A DNA stretch of 64,000 nt from Amorphophallus konjac. Its lineage: Eukaryota; Streptophyta; Magnoliopsida; Alismatales; Araceae. The notes beneath the pieces were generated by a model that was not told the origin of the DNA, did not search any database, and saw nothing but the letters and a program-made list of their open reading frames with translations. The stretch spans positions 506,086,566-506,150,565 of the forward strand of contig CM040121.1 in assembly GCA_022559845.1 (NCBI GenBank). Reading direction: 5' to 3'. This document shows positions 34,746-45,466 of the stretch, piece after piece (positions within the stretch are counted from its first letter, which is position 1; every line of letters begins with the position of its first letter). The position numbers were made by a program, and so were the translations under genes.

Positions 34746-35959
34746 ATGCTCGGACTGGATTCCTCTGTGGCACAACATGAGTTAGCAATCTCTCCCTCAA
34801 CAACTCCGATTAAACAACCACAACGGCCCATGCACCATGAACTAGAGTTGTTAGTTGCGGACGAAGTTAGCAAAGTGGTGGAAGTTGATTTCATTGAGCC
34901 CTGTATGTACCCCATTTGGCTCGCCAACATTGTGCCGGTCAAGAAGAAGAATGGTTAGGTCTGCATTTGTGTTGACTTTCGAGACCTCAACAAAGCCTAT
35001 CTTAAGGATGATTTCCTAGTACCCATTACTAAAACAATGGTCTATATGACCACTGGACATAGAACTCTATCTTTCATGGATGAGTCGTCCAGTTATAATC
35101 AGATCCGAATGTCTCTTAAGGACAAGATCTATGCAACTTTCTGGTCACCGAAGGGAATTTTCAATTATAAGCAAATGCCCTTTGGTTTGAAGAACGCCGA
35201 CGCTACTTACTAGAGGATAATGACTAAGATATTTGATGAGATGCTACACAACATCATCGAGTGCTATGTTGACGACCTCATCATTAAGATCAAAAAGTGG
35301 GAGGATCACCAGCATGACTTACGACGAGTCTTTGAAAGACTTCGATAATATGGGCTCAAGATGAACCCCATGAAGTGTGTCTTCGGCGTATCCAATGCCA
35401 AATTCCTCAGTTTCATCGTGAGGGATTGAGATTGATCCCAGCAAGATCGAGGTCATCTCAGAGCTCTCGCCTCCTAGAAATCTCAAAGAACTTAGGTCAT
35501 TTCAAAGGAGACTGGCATATATCTGAAGGTTCATTTCCAATCTCTCCGGTCGATGCGTGCCCTTCAGAAAGCTTATGAAGAAGGATGCCCCATTCATATG
35601 GGACTAAGACTGTCAAGATGCCTTCGATCACATTAGAGAGTACTTGTGTACCCCTCCAGTGCTGGGGGCACCAGTCAAGGGTAAGCCCCTCATACTGTAC
35701 ATAGCCACCATGGACGCTTCATTGGGAGCTCTCCTAGCGCAAACTGCTAAGGAAGGCAAAGAGCAGTCGCTCTATTATCTTAGTCAAAAGCTAGTTAGCC
35801 CCAAGCACCGTTACTCTCCAATAGAAAAAGTCTTCCTGGCCTTAGTGTTCACCGTCAAAAGGTTACGACACTACCTCCGGGCACATTAGGTCAAGCTCAT
35901 ATCCAAGTATGACCCACTTAAGTTCCTACTTAAGCAGCCTGCCTTTTCCAGTAGACTGG
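34746..35959 (+). pseudogene. pol: RT and partial RNase H of element C
   Basis: RT motifs LANIVPVKKKNG, ICVDFRDLNKA, MPFGLKN and the catalytic YVDDLIIK (about 35265) are readable, with stops at 34956, 35211 and 35346 and further frameshifts. The first RNase H follows (LGAPVKGKPLILYIA, 35644-35889) with a stop at 35887. The element ends at LKQPAFSSRL where A3 begins. Confidence 0.85.
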
Positions 35960-37631
35960 TGTTGGCACCAAAAATACGGCGCCATATACAACAGAAAATC
36001 CCCAAAAATGATGGCAAAAGTTTTGGCACGGTGTCTGAAGAATCACGCAAGGCCGATCTAAACCCGCGTCTAGAAAGGACGATAAAACCCGATCGCCTGC
36101 TGGTGCGCTCAACACATCCGATATTGCACCTAAGGAAAAGGAGTCAATGCACTCTTCTCGACGGTGATATTATGAATATCAAAGTCAACCTGGACCAGTA
36201 TTAGACCAATCGCGCCGGGATAACCCAAAGCCCGCGTCCGGGAAGGATGATTTTAAACCCGCGTTGCACGCCCAACGATACATCTCAGGAAAAGGAACGG
36301 CACGTTCTTACCCGACGACGAAAGGCAAAATATTAAAGATACTCGAGCTAGCGCCATCAAGTGTGATAAATGAAGTGATCTGGCCTCAAAATAAGTTGGC
36401 CGCACTGATTCAAAGTGAACATCACATTCGCCGCACTCCCATGCCGATTCAAGGCGCCACATGGCACCGGATCATGACAAGGTGCCACTCTAGGCCGGAT
36501 CACACCCTCATCCCTATAAAAGAGGAAGCGGCTGAAGAAAGAAGCGCGTGAACATAGAGAGCACGATACAGAAAAAGAAAGAATGCAGGAGAAAAGGACC
36601 ATAGAAGAAGGGAGAAGAGAGAGGAAGAGGGAGAAGGTCACTACAAGTTGGTGCATCATGTGGTGGCGATCTGGTGCCACAGCGCGCAGGCTGATCCGGC
36701 ATAGGCATGCGTGCCTATTCTCCCCTTCAGCCAAGTGAACCGACGGCCCTTAGATAGGTTGATCCGGCGCCCCCCAGCGGGGCTGATCCGGCGCGGGCAA
36801 GCGCGGCCTGTTCAATTGGTCCGGCGTCCCCCGATGCAGTGATCTGGCATTACCCTTAAGAGGTTGATCCAGTGTAATGACGTCCCTTTTGTCTGATTCT
36901 TTCTGTCTGACTTTGCTCCAATGCTTTGGCAGTGGTTCTCCGTTTCTTCGCCCCTCTCAGAACATTCGGGCCACCCTGATCCCCTTGTAGGCTAGCCCTC
37001 GGGGATATGACGCTACGGATATCTAGATACATCGCTATCCTGGGCGTGTCCGAATATTTAAGAGAGCATCTCAGATTCTCCAGGGATGTGCACCCGTTAT
37101 CCACCCCTAAATGCCTTGGGTGTAGGGGAGGTGCTGTCAAAATTTCGGCAGAAATCCAGATTGGCAAAGAAACCGACGATAAAAGGGGGGAAGAAATAAA
37201 TGAAATGTGGTGATAACGGAAGATGTATGATAAAAAAACAAAAAATGATAATAACAAAAAAGAAGATAAAAAACTAATATAATAATAATAATTAAATGAT
37301 AACCAAAGAGAAAGATAAAAAAAGAAGAGAAAAGAAGAAGAGAGAGGAATTATATAGATGAAACAACAAAAAAAGGAAATAAGTAAATAAACAAAAGTAT
37401 ATGTACATACATGAATAACACAAAAAAAGAGATAAACTAGATAGTGATAATGAAAGGAAGAAAGAAAAATGAAAAAAAAATGTTTAAAAAAACTCAGCCG
37501 ACCTGGTCAGTTGACTCAACATGGGGTCAGTCGACCTGCCATGGGGGTCAGTCGACTGACCATAGCCAGGTCGACCGATTTGAGCCTAAGCGGCCCATTT
37601 TGCCCTAGCTACCCATTTTGCCCTATGAGTG
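35960..37631 (+). repeat. A3: Tat-type LTR, right end cut by B
   Basis: Starts TGTTGGCACCAAAAATACGGCGCC, like A2. Shared with the A2 LTR: GTAGGCTAGCCCTCGGGG near 36986 and GAGGTGCTGTCAAAATTT near 37128. GATCCGGCGCG words occur at 36745-36870. An A-rich tract (37180-37490) and a GTCAGTCGAC tract (37500-37580), including a perfect 16-bp palindrome at 37546-37561, lie before the B junction. It could be a 5' LTR or a truncated solo LTR. Confidence 0.75.
36515..36521 (+). promoter_or_regulatory. TATA box of the A3 LTR
   Basis: TATAAAA in CCCTATAAAAGAGG, 555 bp from the LTR start, followed by a purine-rich leader like that of A2. Confidence 0.65.
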
Positions 37632-40082
37632 TGTAATACTCAGGATCTTTCGGATCGAAATCCGAGTGTTTTCGGAGCACTTTTGTGGGTCCCGAGTGGA
37701 GTTTGGCCTTTGAATCAGTTTTTTCGGGATGTTTTGTCTTCGGATCCTCGTGGAGGATGAACCATTGATATTTCGGACTCCGGGACGGTGCAAGTGCGTT
37801 GTGTTCTTTCCAAGGATCGCGGAGGTAATTTTTTCTCATTTTTCTTATTTTTCAAAATTTCGAGCTCTGAAATTTATTTCCACCAATATTATATTTAATT
37901 TCATTTTTTTAAAACCCTCACCCTCTGTCTCCCTCACTCACGTTCTCACTCTCTCTCTCTCCCTCCGTTCTCTCTCTTCTCTTCCCCTCTACTCCGACGG
38001 CCGGCGGAGGAGGCGTGGGATGACGTGGAGGCGACATGGAGCGTGGATCGAGGCATGGCGCGGTGCAATCCCATTCGTGGATTCAAAGTGTCGGCGTGGG
38101 TTCATGTGGTGTTTTCGATGTGGAAACGGTATTTTCGGCACGGTAGATTATCGGTGGAGGTAGGGGGATGGATTCTCTACACTTGTCCTGCATTCCCTCG
38201 CGATTTCGTGCCGAACGGAGCGAGTTTGAGCGGGTTTTCCCATTTTAGGGTAAAAAGTATGTTATGGGCGTGTGAGATGAATTCGCCGTTCCAGGCGATG
38301 TTTTTCGATTCTTATGGTAGAACTCGAACCCCTAGAATGCTGGGATGTGATTCCCGTCAATTTGGTTCCATTTACTCGCGATTTGGGGCCGGTATGAGGC
38401 CGAATGTGCATGTGAGTCATTTTGGGTCGATTTGAGAAAATCACCCTTTTCCTTGTCGTTTTGTGGGTTTTTGGATTCCTTCTGGCTTGTGGAAGGTTTA
38501 TAATGAGCTTGTGATTGTTTTCCCGTCGTTTTGGGACGATTGGGGCGTGGAACGACTGAGTTTTCGGTGGTTTTACAATTTTCGGACCGGAGGTAGGTCC
38601 AGTGATCGCGTTCTGCTCTCGGTTGTAGTAGCGGTCCAGTGGGAACCACGTTCTTCTTTTGTTTAGTGTAGGTAAGGTGGTTGAGGTCCTGGTCTTGCGA
38701 CAACCGCTACCACAAAGTAGCGGTTGGGTTGGATCTGCAACCTGGGAAACCCCTGATGATAGCGGTCAATGATAAACCGCTATTAGCCTACCCTTGTGTA
38801 CCCCTTAGATGGTGGTCTGTTGAAAATCGGTACCTGGTGGTAGCGGTCAACTCTCAACCGCGTTTTGGGTGGCGTCGGCTCTGTCTCATGAAGCGTCGAC
38901 GTGACCCCGTGTCTTGACCGTGGCCTAGCCAGTGTTTGGAGATAGCGATCCTCTATGAACTGCGACCTTCTTTCCCTGCAGGTGGCGGTCTTGTGACAAC
39001 CGTGACCTGGTTTTCTTTGGAGCTAGCGGTCTGATCTTAACCGCGACTTGTCTCTGCTTGTAGGTAGCAGTTTTGTGACAACCGTGACCTAGTTGCTTCA
39101 TTATGTTTCATCTGCGTGGTCTCCGGTCAACCCAGTTGTGACCCAGTGGTTGACTTTTTTACCCCGTGAGTGTGTCAATTGTCCCGTGGGGATTGAGACT
39201 ATGTTTCGAATGCTTGGAGGTACAAAGTTACCTCGACTTGCATGTCCGTGTGGTTTGAGGGCTCGGGTGACCCCTCATGTTTCGTGCTTTCTCGTTGTGA
39301 GGAATTGTGAGTCCGATGAGCGGCCAAGAGGCCGAGGACTTTCGATTGATGAATGGATCCGACTGTTATGTGCCTCTTCCATAATGTTTTACCGTGGTTT
39401 CTGACCTAGGGACTAGGCTGATTTGACATAATGTTGCCGCTTTGTACGATGATCTTGACCTGAGTTGTGTGACTCAAGGATCGTTGTTTTAGTAGGTTAG
39501 TTGCCTGTCCTGAGTCTGGTGGCTTCGTGCTGCCTGGTGTTTAGTGTTGCTTGTGATAGGTGCGTGCATGACCTGTTCATATTATAGTGTTTTCCTTTAG
39601 GGAGTCTTTGTGTCTAGTGAGCCTCCACTAGTCGTAGCCTGACGACACTTCGTGTCGGCCCACCTAGGAGTGGTGGCGGGCAGTCCCGGTAGAGATGGTT
39701 TTTAGGTTGGTTTCTGAGGGCCCCCTTCCCTTGCAGTTAGAGTCCGATTGGGGGGGGGGGGAAACCAGTTAGAGGCCTGGCTCAAGGCATTGAGCCTGTG
39801 TGTGCACACGTGGTCAGGGACGTTGGACCTGCGCTGACGAGCGTGACCCTAACTAGTCCTTCTTTTTATTGGTTACTATTACGGTGTCTCAGTTACCGCG
39901 TTCGAGGCGAGTGGGAGACACTTGAGGCGTAGTGTAAGATGTCAGTGGATGCATCTGGCCTTGCTTCTAGTGAGAGGGTACTTCTGTCACGTGATATATG
40001 AGTTTCATGGCTCGTGTGGTTCTCGTGCAGCGTGAGCTTCTTGACATGGTTCTTCGGGTAGTTTGCATTCAACTTTACCCGT
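37632..40082 (+). repeat. B: 5' LTR, left part (interrupted by D)
   Basis: Starts TGTAATACTCAGGATCTTTCGG, parallel to H. It contains CCTCCACTAGTCGTAGCCTG near 39620 and GTGTCTCAGTTACCGCG near 39890, both shared with H. The sequence resumes at 58015, after copia D, with the CCCGT target duplication. Confidence 0.85.
38690..39095. repeat. AGCGGT hairpin-word array in the B LTR
   Basis: CAACCGCTAC at 38701-38710 pairs exactly with 38717-38726 over a 6-nt loop; ATAGCGGT pairs with ACCGCTAT at 38759-38782; GTAGCGGTCAACTCTCAACCGCG follows near 38840; then GGCGGTCTTGTGACAACCG-type copies to about 39090. Confidence 0.85.
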
Positions 40083-42076
40083 TGTTGGCCCAGTTAGAAA
40101 AGCAAGTAAGAAGGGGGTGAATTGATTGCTCCCATTTTTCAATATCTAAACGCAGTGATGATAGAACAGGAATAAAAATTATCCTCATAGCAGAACAAGC
40201 AGATTTGTATATGATGAAAAACAATCATAGCCCTCAACTTACCAACGACAATATTTGAGGCCCACTCGGATTAAATATAACTCTCTACTCACAGCGTCAC
40301 ACTCGGAAACAAGAACGGACAATATAGAGCGACAATCTCACAAATAGCAAACCACAATGCAAGAACTTTTTAGGTGGTTTGGATGCACCCGAGTGCAGTC
40401 CTACGTCCACCCCTCTCAACTTGAGAGGATTCCACTAGAATGCTACACGACGGCAGCAAACGATCACAATGATCACACACGGGCACTACGGCCACACACA
40501 CACGCGCGTTCTCGCACAACGACGAGAAGCCACGCACACGAAGACGACGCTCCGAAATCGTCTATGAAGAAATAATATATGGAAATAGAGACAGAGAAAC
40601 AAGTCCCAGTTCAGATATGATAAACTATGCTGAAATAGAGACAGAGAAACAAGAGAATAAGATATCCTCTTTTTGAATCTTCAACCAATCTCGGAGATAA
40701 GGTGGAAGAATGCACTAGAAATGATAAACCAGGAAGTGGAAGCAGCCGCCCCTTGTAGATTCAGACGCCTAAGACAGTAGACGGTGGAGAACAGTCGCAG
40801 CCGCCTCCAGATCTGAGCTTAGGCTCGTGAGAAGCGATCTCCAGTGGCCTCTTCTTCTTCCTCCAATAGATGTGCAGCGCTCTCCTCCTTTCTTGCAAGG
40901 ATAAGGCTCCTTAGCTCAAAAAAGATGTTCATCATATGAAAAATTGCGGCTACATATACCCAAAGTAGAGAGATGTATAAAGACATAAATGCCCAGCAGA
41001 AAAACCCTTCAAAATAACACCTAATCAAGTGATGAAACCCTAAGGGTAATGGGGTAAAAACCCAAGCCAATCGGATCACAAAATGGGGGTTTCGAAAATA
41101 ATCCAGAAATCCCGATCCGGACGCCCCAGGACAAGTGTTGACTCTCAGAGTCGACACTTGTTCACGGGTGTTCTGCCAAAACAATAAAAAACAAAACACA
41201 GGATGAAAATGTCGACTCTCAGAGTCGACACATTTCATCAAGAGTTTTGTTCGATCAAAGAACCAAAGCCAAGCCGAAAGTGTCGACTCTCAGAGTTGAC
41301 ACTTTTTGGCAACCGTTCTGTCTACGTTAAAAAATAGACACTTGCATGTAAGTGTCGACTCTCAGAGTCGACACGTGCAGCTTGCTGCATCAAGGTAGCG
41401 AGCTGCTCAACAAGTGTCGACTCTGAGAGTCGACACTTGCAGAGTCATAACTGAAAATGGCCTTAAGCTTCTGAAATTAACCCCAACAACATTAAAGATG
41501 CATCAATACAAATCTTGCCACATTTAAATGCATTCAAATAGGAATTCTTACCATGGATCCAACGGATGAAAACCAAAATGAACCTGCACTTGGTGTTAGC
41601 AAAATACTCAAGACAATCTTAAAGAAATGCAACCGAGTACTTAAATGCATTAACATAGTTTGTTCAACCTGCATGTTCATATATTGAAATGCAATATCCC
41701 ATGTGAGTGATTCAGGGCTTTTCAAACCAAATCCTTCATAAGTTCACATATCAAAAGTGATCCAAGCAAACCACTCTTAAATTGAGTTCAACTAACCGCT
41801 CATGAATACAAGTTCAGCCCAAAAATTTAGATTCAATCAAAAGCTGTCTGAACTCATATTGATGTCATATATGAAATTGACATGCAGTCCAAGATAAGCT
41901 GATCTCACACAAACCATTTAACACAAACCCATATTTATAATATGTATATGCATTTGAATTTCAGCTCAAGGATGACGATACATGTGACCAATCAAATTGG
42001 CTTACATTCACAAAAAAATATGCAATGCAAATTACTTGAACAATTTGTCTTCGTCAAAATACGCCGGGGCACAACA
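40083..42076 (-). repeat. 3' LTR of copia D
   Basis: 1994 bp. Homologous along its length to 56035-58014, with a small extra segment near 40570-40610. Five GTCGAC palindromes lie at 41131-41440. Confidence 0.95.
41131..41440. repeat. Five GTGTCGACTCT palindromes in the D 3' LTR
   Basis: At 41131-41161, 41209-41233, 41278-41305, 41351-41374 and 41411-41439: GTGTCGACTCT, one central base, then the exact complement AGAGTCGACAC (one-base variants in copies 1 and 3). Spacers between them are unrelated. The same five are kept at 57069-57380 in the other LTR. Confidence 0.95.
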
Positions 42077-42090
42077 ATCTCCCCCTTTTT
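42077..42090 (-). other. Polypurine tract of copia D
   Basis: AAAAAGGGGGAGAT on the minus strand directly before the 3' LTR start at 42076. Confidence 0.85.
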
Positions 42091-44205
42091 GACGAAGACA
42101 AAACTCTTTGGAATTCCACAAAAATTTGCATGAATGAAACAAAACGGCCATCACCCTTGAACCAACCATTCCGAAATAAGATAACCAAAGCATTTCAAAG
42201 CAAAGCATGTTTTTGTTTGTTGACCAAAACCATTTTCAAACAACCCAGTCATAATATCATACAACCCAATCAAAATATCATGCAACCATTTATTTCTCCC
42301 CCTTTTTGTCAGAGTCAAACATGGGATGAGTGAGGATGGAAAGTAAATAGAATGCCTCATATTGACAATTAGCTCAGTGTAATGCATGTGAAGTGGAATG
42401 AATGAACACGCAAGCACACTTGCATCCATAGTAAGATATAGAAACAAACAGGTCCATTAGGGACGGGTTAAGAAAGATGCAATTGATTTTAAACATGATG
42501 TGCATGAACAATATTAAGAAGGTTGTGCTTACAAAATGATGGTACTGCATTAACCATGAAATATGACTGATTCAAAAGGTACATTCACACAATCAAATCC
42601 GAAATGAAAAATGAGCAATGAAATCCATAACAATATGGATTAGTAGATTTTCTAAAGAACACTAGAAAGAACCTTTCCTCCTTACACTTTCATTCACAGT
42701 GCTCGACTTTTGGTAACTGCGCACAACCCCAATTTTTTTTTAATTAAATACAAACAAGATGACTAACTTTTTGACACGAGTCATACCCTTTGTTTCAGGG
42801 GTATTTCTCAGTTACTCAGTTTCGTCACTTATTTCTTAATGTGGATAAGATAATTTTTGATGCGAGTTTCCTCCTTTATTTTAGAGAGGATTCTCGACTA
42901 CTCGGTACTAGATTGCACTTATTCAGAATTTTGGCGGGACTGACAGCTTTTTCCTCACGAGACACGTGATTTCTATATAGGGAATCAAGTTCCCTCAAGA
43001 GTGTTGAGTGGAATAACTGAAATCCTTATTAGATAGAAACATTTAACTCAAAAGTGCACATTATGAGAGATTGTACTGAATGTAACAGATGAATTAATCA
43101 AATCATTGTTATGCCTCCCCCTAAATGTATGCACAGTTATGAAAAGAACCTCCCCCTTAATGTGTGCCATGTAACAAACATGTCTAAACCAATGCATTTT
43201 TATTCAGCAAGGGAAATGGTCATAGGAGGAATCAAAAGGAAGGGTGATATCGTATATACACTCAAACATGCATTTAGATAATGTGTTCAAGTAGGTTTAT
43301 TACTGATATGTGGAGGAGAACATAGGTCCGAAGACCACCCTCACACATGAGTAAAGCTTCCAGCTAGGGCTGTCAATGGGCCTGGCCGGCCCGATAGGCC
43401 CGCGGGCTTGGCCCGATTTCGGGCCGGGCCGCAAGGTCTTTTTCGGCCCGCGGGTTTTTAGTCGGGCCTAAAAGCCCGGCCCGACTAGACTCGCCGGCCG
43501 AGCTCGGGCTTTGAGTTCGGCCCGCGGGCCGGCCCGGCCCGATCCCTTTTTTTATTCTCACTTCAAATTTTAAAAACTATTTAGTCAAACTTATGTTATT
43601 TTACTTAATTAGAAATTTTAAAATTCTCTTTTTACACAAATTATGTAATTAATATCAAAATTTTTATTTATTTAGTGAGATTATAAGTTTTATAGTATTA
43701 AATCTATTATTTTTTATTTTTTTATTTTTTTATTTAAGTAGTCGGGCCGGACCGGGCCTTAGTCGGGCTTTCAATTTTTTACATAATGTCGGGCCCGACC
43801 CGGCCCGGCCCGACATAGGTCGGGCCCGGGCCGGGCTCGGGCCTTACTCTTGATAAGTCGGGCCCGGGCCGGGCCGACCTAAGCCCGGCCCGGGCCCGGC
43901 CCATTGACAGCCCTACTTCCAGCTGGACATAATCAAACCTTCCACAATCGGCATTTGATATACCGGATAATCATGGCATTCATGCACACAAAAGTATGAG
44001 ATATATGCAGTTATATACATGCGGATGCAACTGAATGAAGATATGAGTGAAAATCAAATGTTATTCATTGTGTTATGCATAAAAAGGAAAGATTGAAAAG
44101 TAAGTGCAATTGAAAATCTTCTTATGTGCAAGAGAGTAAACCAGTATGCATAAAGTCTTTATTAGAAAATGTGAGAGAGTATGCATAAAGCAAATCAAAA
44201 AGATT
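42091..44205 (-). other. 3' untranslated region of copia D, no gene except the MITE
   Basis: About 1.55 kb of AT-rich sequence (plus the MITE) between the pol stop and the PPT. Short runs CTCCCCCTTTTT and CCTCCCCCT recur (42082, 42296, 43110, 43150), resembling PPT copies. No envelope-like frame is visible. Confidence 0.65.
43365..43915. mobile_element. hAT-type MITE, GC-rich foldback (551 bp)
   Basis: Terminal inverted repeats TAGGGCTGTCAATGGGCC and its exact complement bound the element; CTTCCAGC is duplicated at 43357-43364 and 43916-43923. An 8-bp duplication is typical of hAT transposons. The arms are packed with CGGGCCGGGCC words around an AT-rich centre, so it could fold almost end to end. 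It has no coding capacity. Confidence 0.95.
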
Positions 44206-45466
44206 TTAACTATCTAATCTGCACACACCTAATTCTCTTCTAATGAAAGAAAACTGATCAGAATTCAAAGGCTTTGTAAAAATATCAGCAAGTTGATGTT
44301 TTGTATCTACAAAAGATAGTTCAAAATTTCTTTTATTGATGTGATCTCTAATAAAGTAATGTCTAACTTCTATGTGCGTTGTGCGAGAGTGTTGGACAGG
44401 ATTTTTGGACAAATTTATTGCTGAAGTGTTATCACACATAATGGGAGTGTTTTTCAAGCAAAAACTAAAATCTAACAATTGATGTTGGATCCAGAGTACA
44501 TGGGCCGCACAATTGCCTGCAGCCACATATTCGGCTTCAGCAGTTGATAAAGCCACACAATGTTGTTTCTTTGAGGCCCATGAAACCATGCAGCCCCCTA
44601 GAAACTGGCAGTGACCACTTGTGCTCTTACGATCCATTTTGCATCCAGCATAATCAGAATCAGTATAAGCAAGCAAATCAAATGAAGCATTCTTAGGATA
44701 CCACAAACCAAGATCAATTGTTCCATTCAAACACCTAAAAATTCTTTTCACGGCCGACAAATGAGATTCCCTGGGACAAGATTGATATCTTGCACAGAGA
44801 CACTCACTAAAATATATGTCAGGCCTACTAGCAGTAAGATATAGCAATGAACCTATCATACCCCTAAAAAGCTTTTGATCCACAATATTACCTTTCTCAT
44901 CTTCCAATTTGAGTGAGGTGGACATTGGTGTAGCAAATAGTTTGGCATTCTCTAATTGATACTTTTTCACAATCTCTTGTGTGTACTTCTTCTGGTTAAC
45001 AAAGATACCATCGTCTAGTTGCTTTATTTGAAGCCCCAAGAAGAAGTTCAACTCGTCCATCAAGCTCATTTCGAATTCTCCCTGCATAAGTTTGGCAAAT
45101 TCTTCATTCATCTTAAGATTCGTGGCTCCTAAAATTATATTGTCTACATAAACTTGTATAAGTAAAGCATGCTCATTACAAGTTTTAGTAAACAACGTTT
45201 GGTCTATGTTACCTCGTTTGAAGCCATTGTCAATTAAAAATGAGCTTAAACGATCATACCATGCCCGGGGAGCTTGTTTTAACCCATATAGTGCCTTATC
45301 CAGTTTGAAGACGTGGTCCGAAAATTTTTCATCCTCGAAGCCCGGTGGTTGCTCCACGTATACTTCTTCCTTGATGACTCCATTGAGGAAGGCACTCTTC
45401 ACGTTCATTTGGAAAAGCTTGATGTTCCTATGACAAGCATAAGCAAGAAGAATCCTTACTAGCTCT
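44206..45466 (-). pseudogene. pol: copia D pol: RT (C-terminal part) and RNase H
   Basis: The 400-codon frame from 45408, and open up to the E insertion at 45467, carries MNVKSAFLNG, LYGLKQAPRAWY, then YVDN at 45150-45139 where copia RT has YVDD. RNase H follows with TDSDYAG, STAEAEYVA and DNTSAI, ending ADIFTKPL...FIRRELG and a stop at 44206. Reading across the E insertion after removing one GCTCT keeps the frame (52266 side ends THVARLE). The second catalytic Asp of RT is Asn, consistent with G-to-A decay. Confidence 0.92.

Larger units (their letters stand above)
28842..35959 (+). mobile_element. C: degenerate Tat-like Ty3/gypsy fragment, interrupted by solo LTR H
   Basis: Zinc-finger relic (28884-29218), then H, then protease, spacer, RT and the start of RNase H, all on plus in the right order and cut by A3 at 35960. 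It has many stops and frameshifts. It shares protease, spacer and RT motifs with A1 but is clearly older. Confidence 0.88.

Noticed and set aside
42091..43364. Envelope-like gene expected in some copia lineages after pol
   Set aside because: No ORF above about 100 codons, no signal peptide or membrane segment that could be supported.
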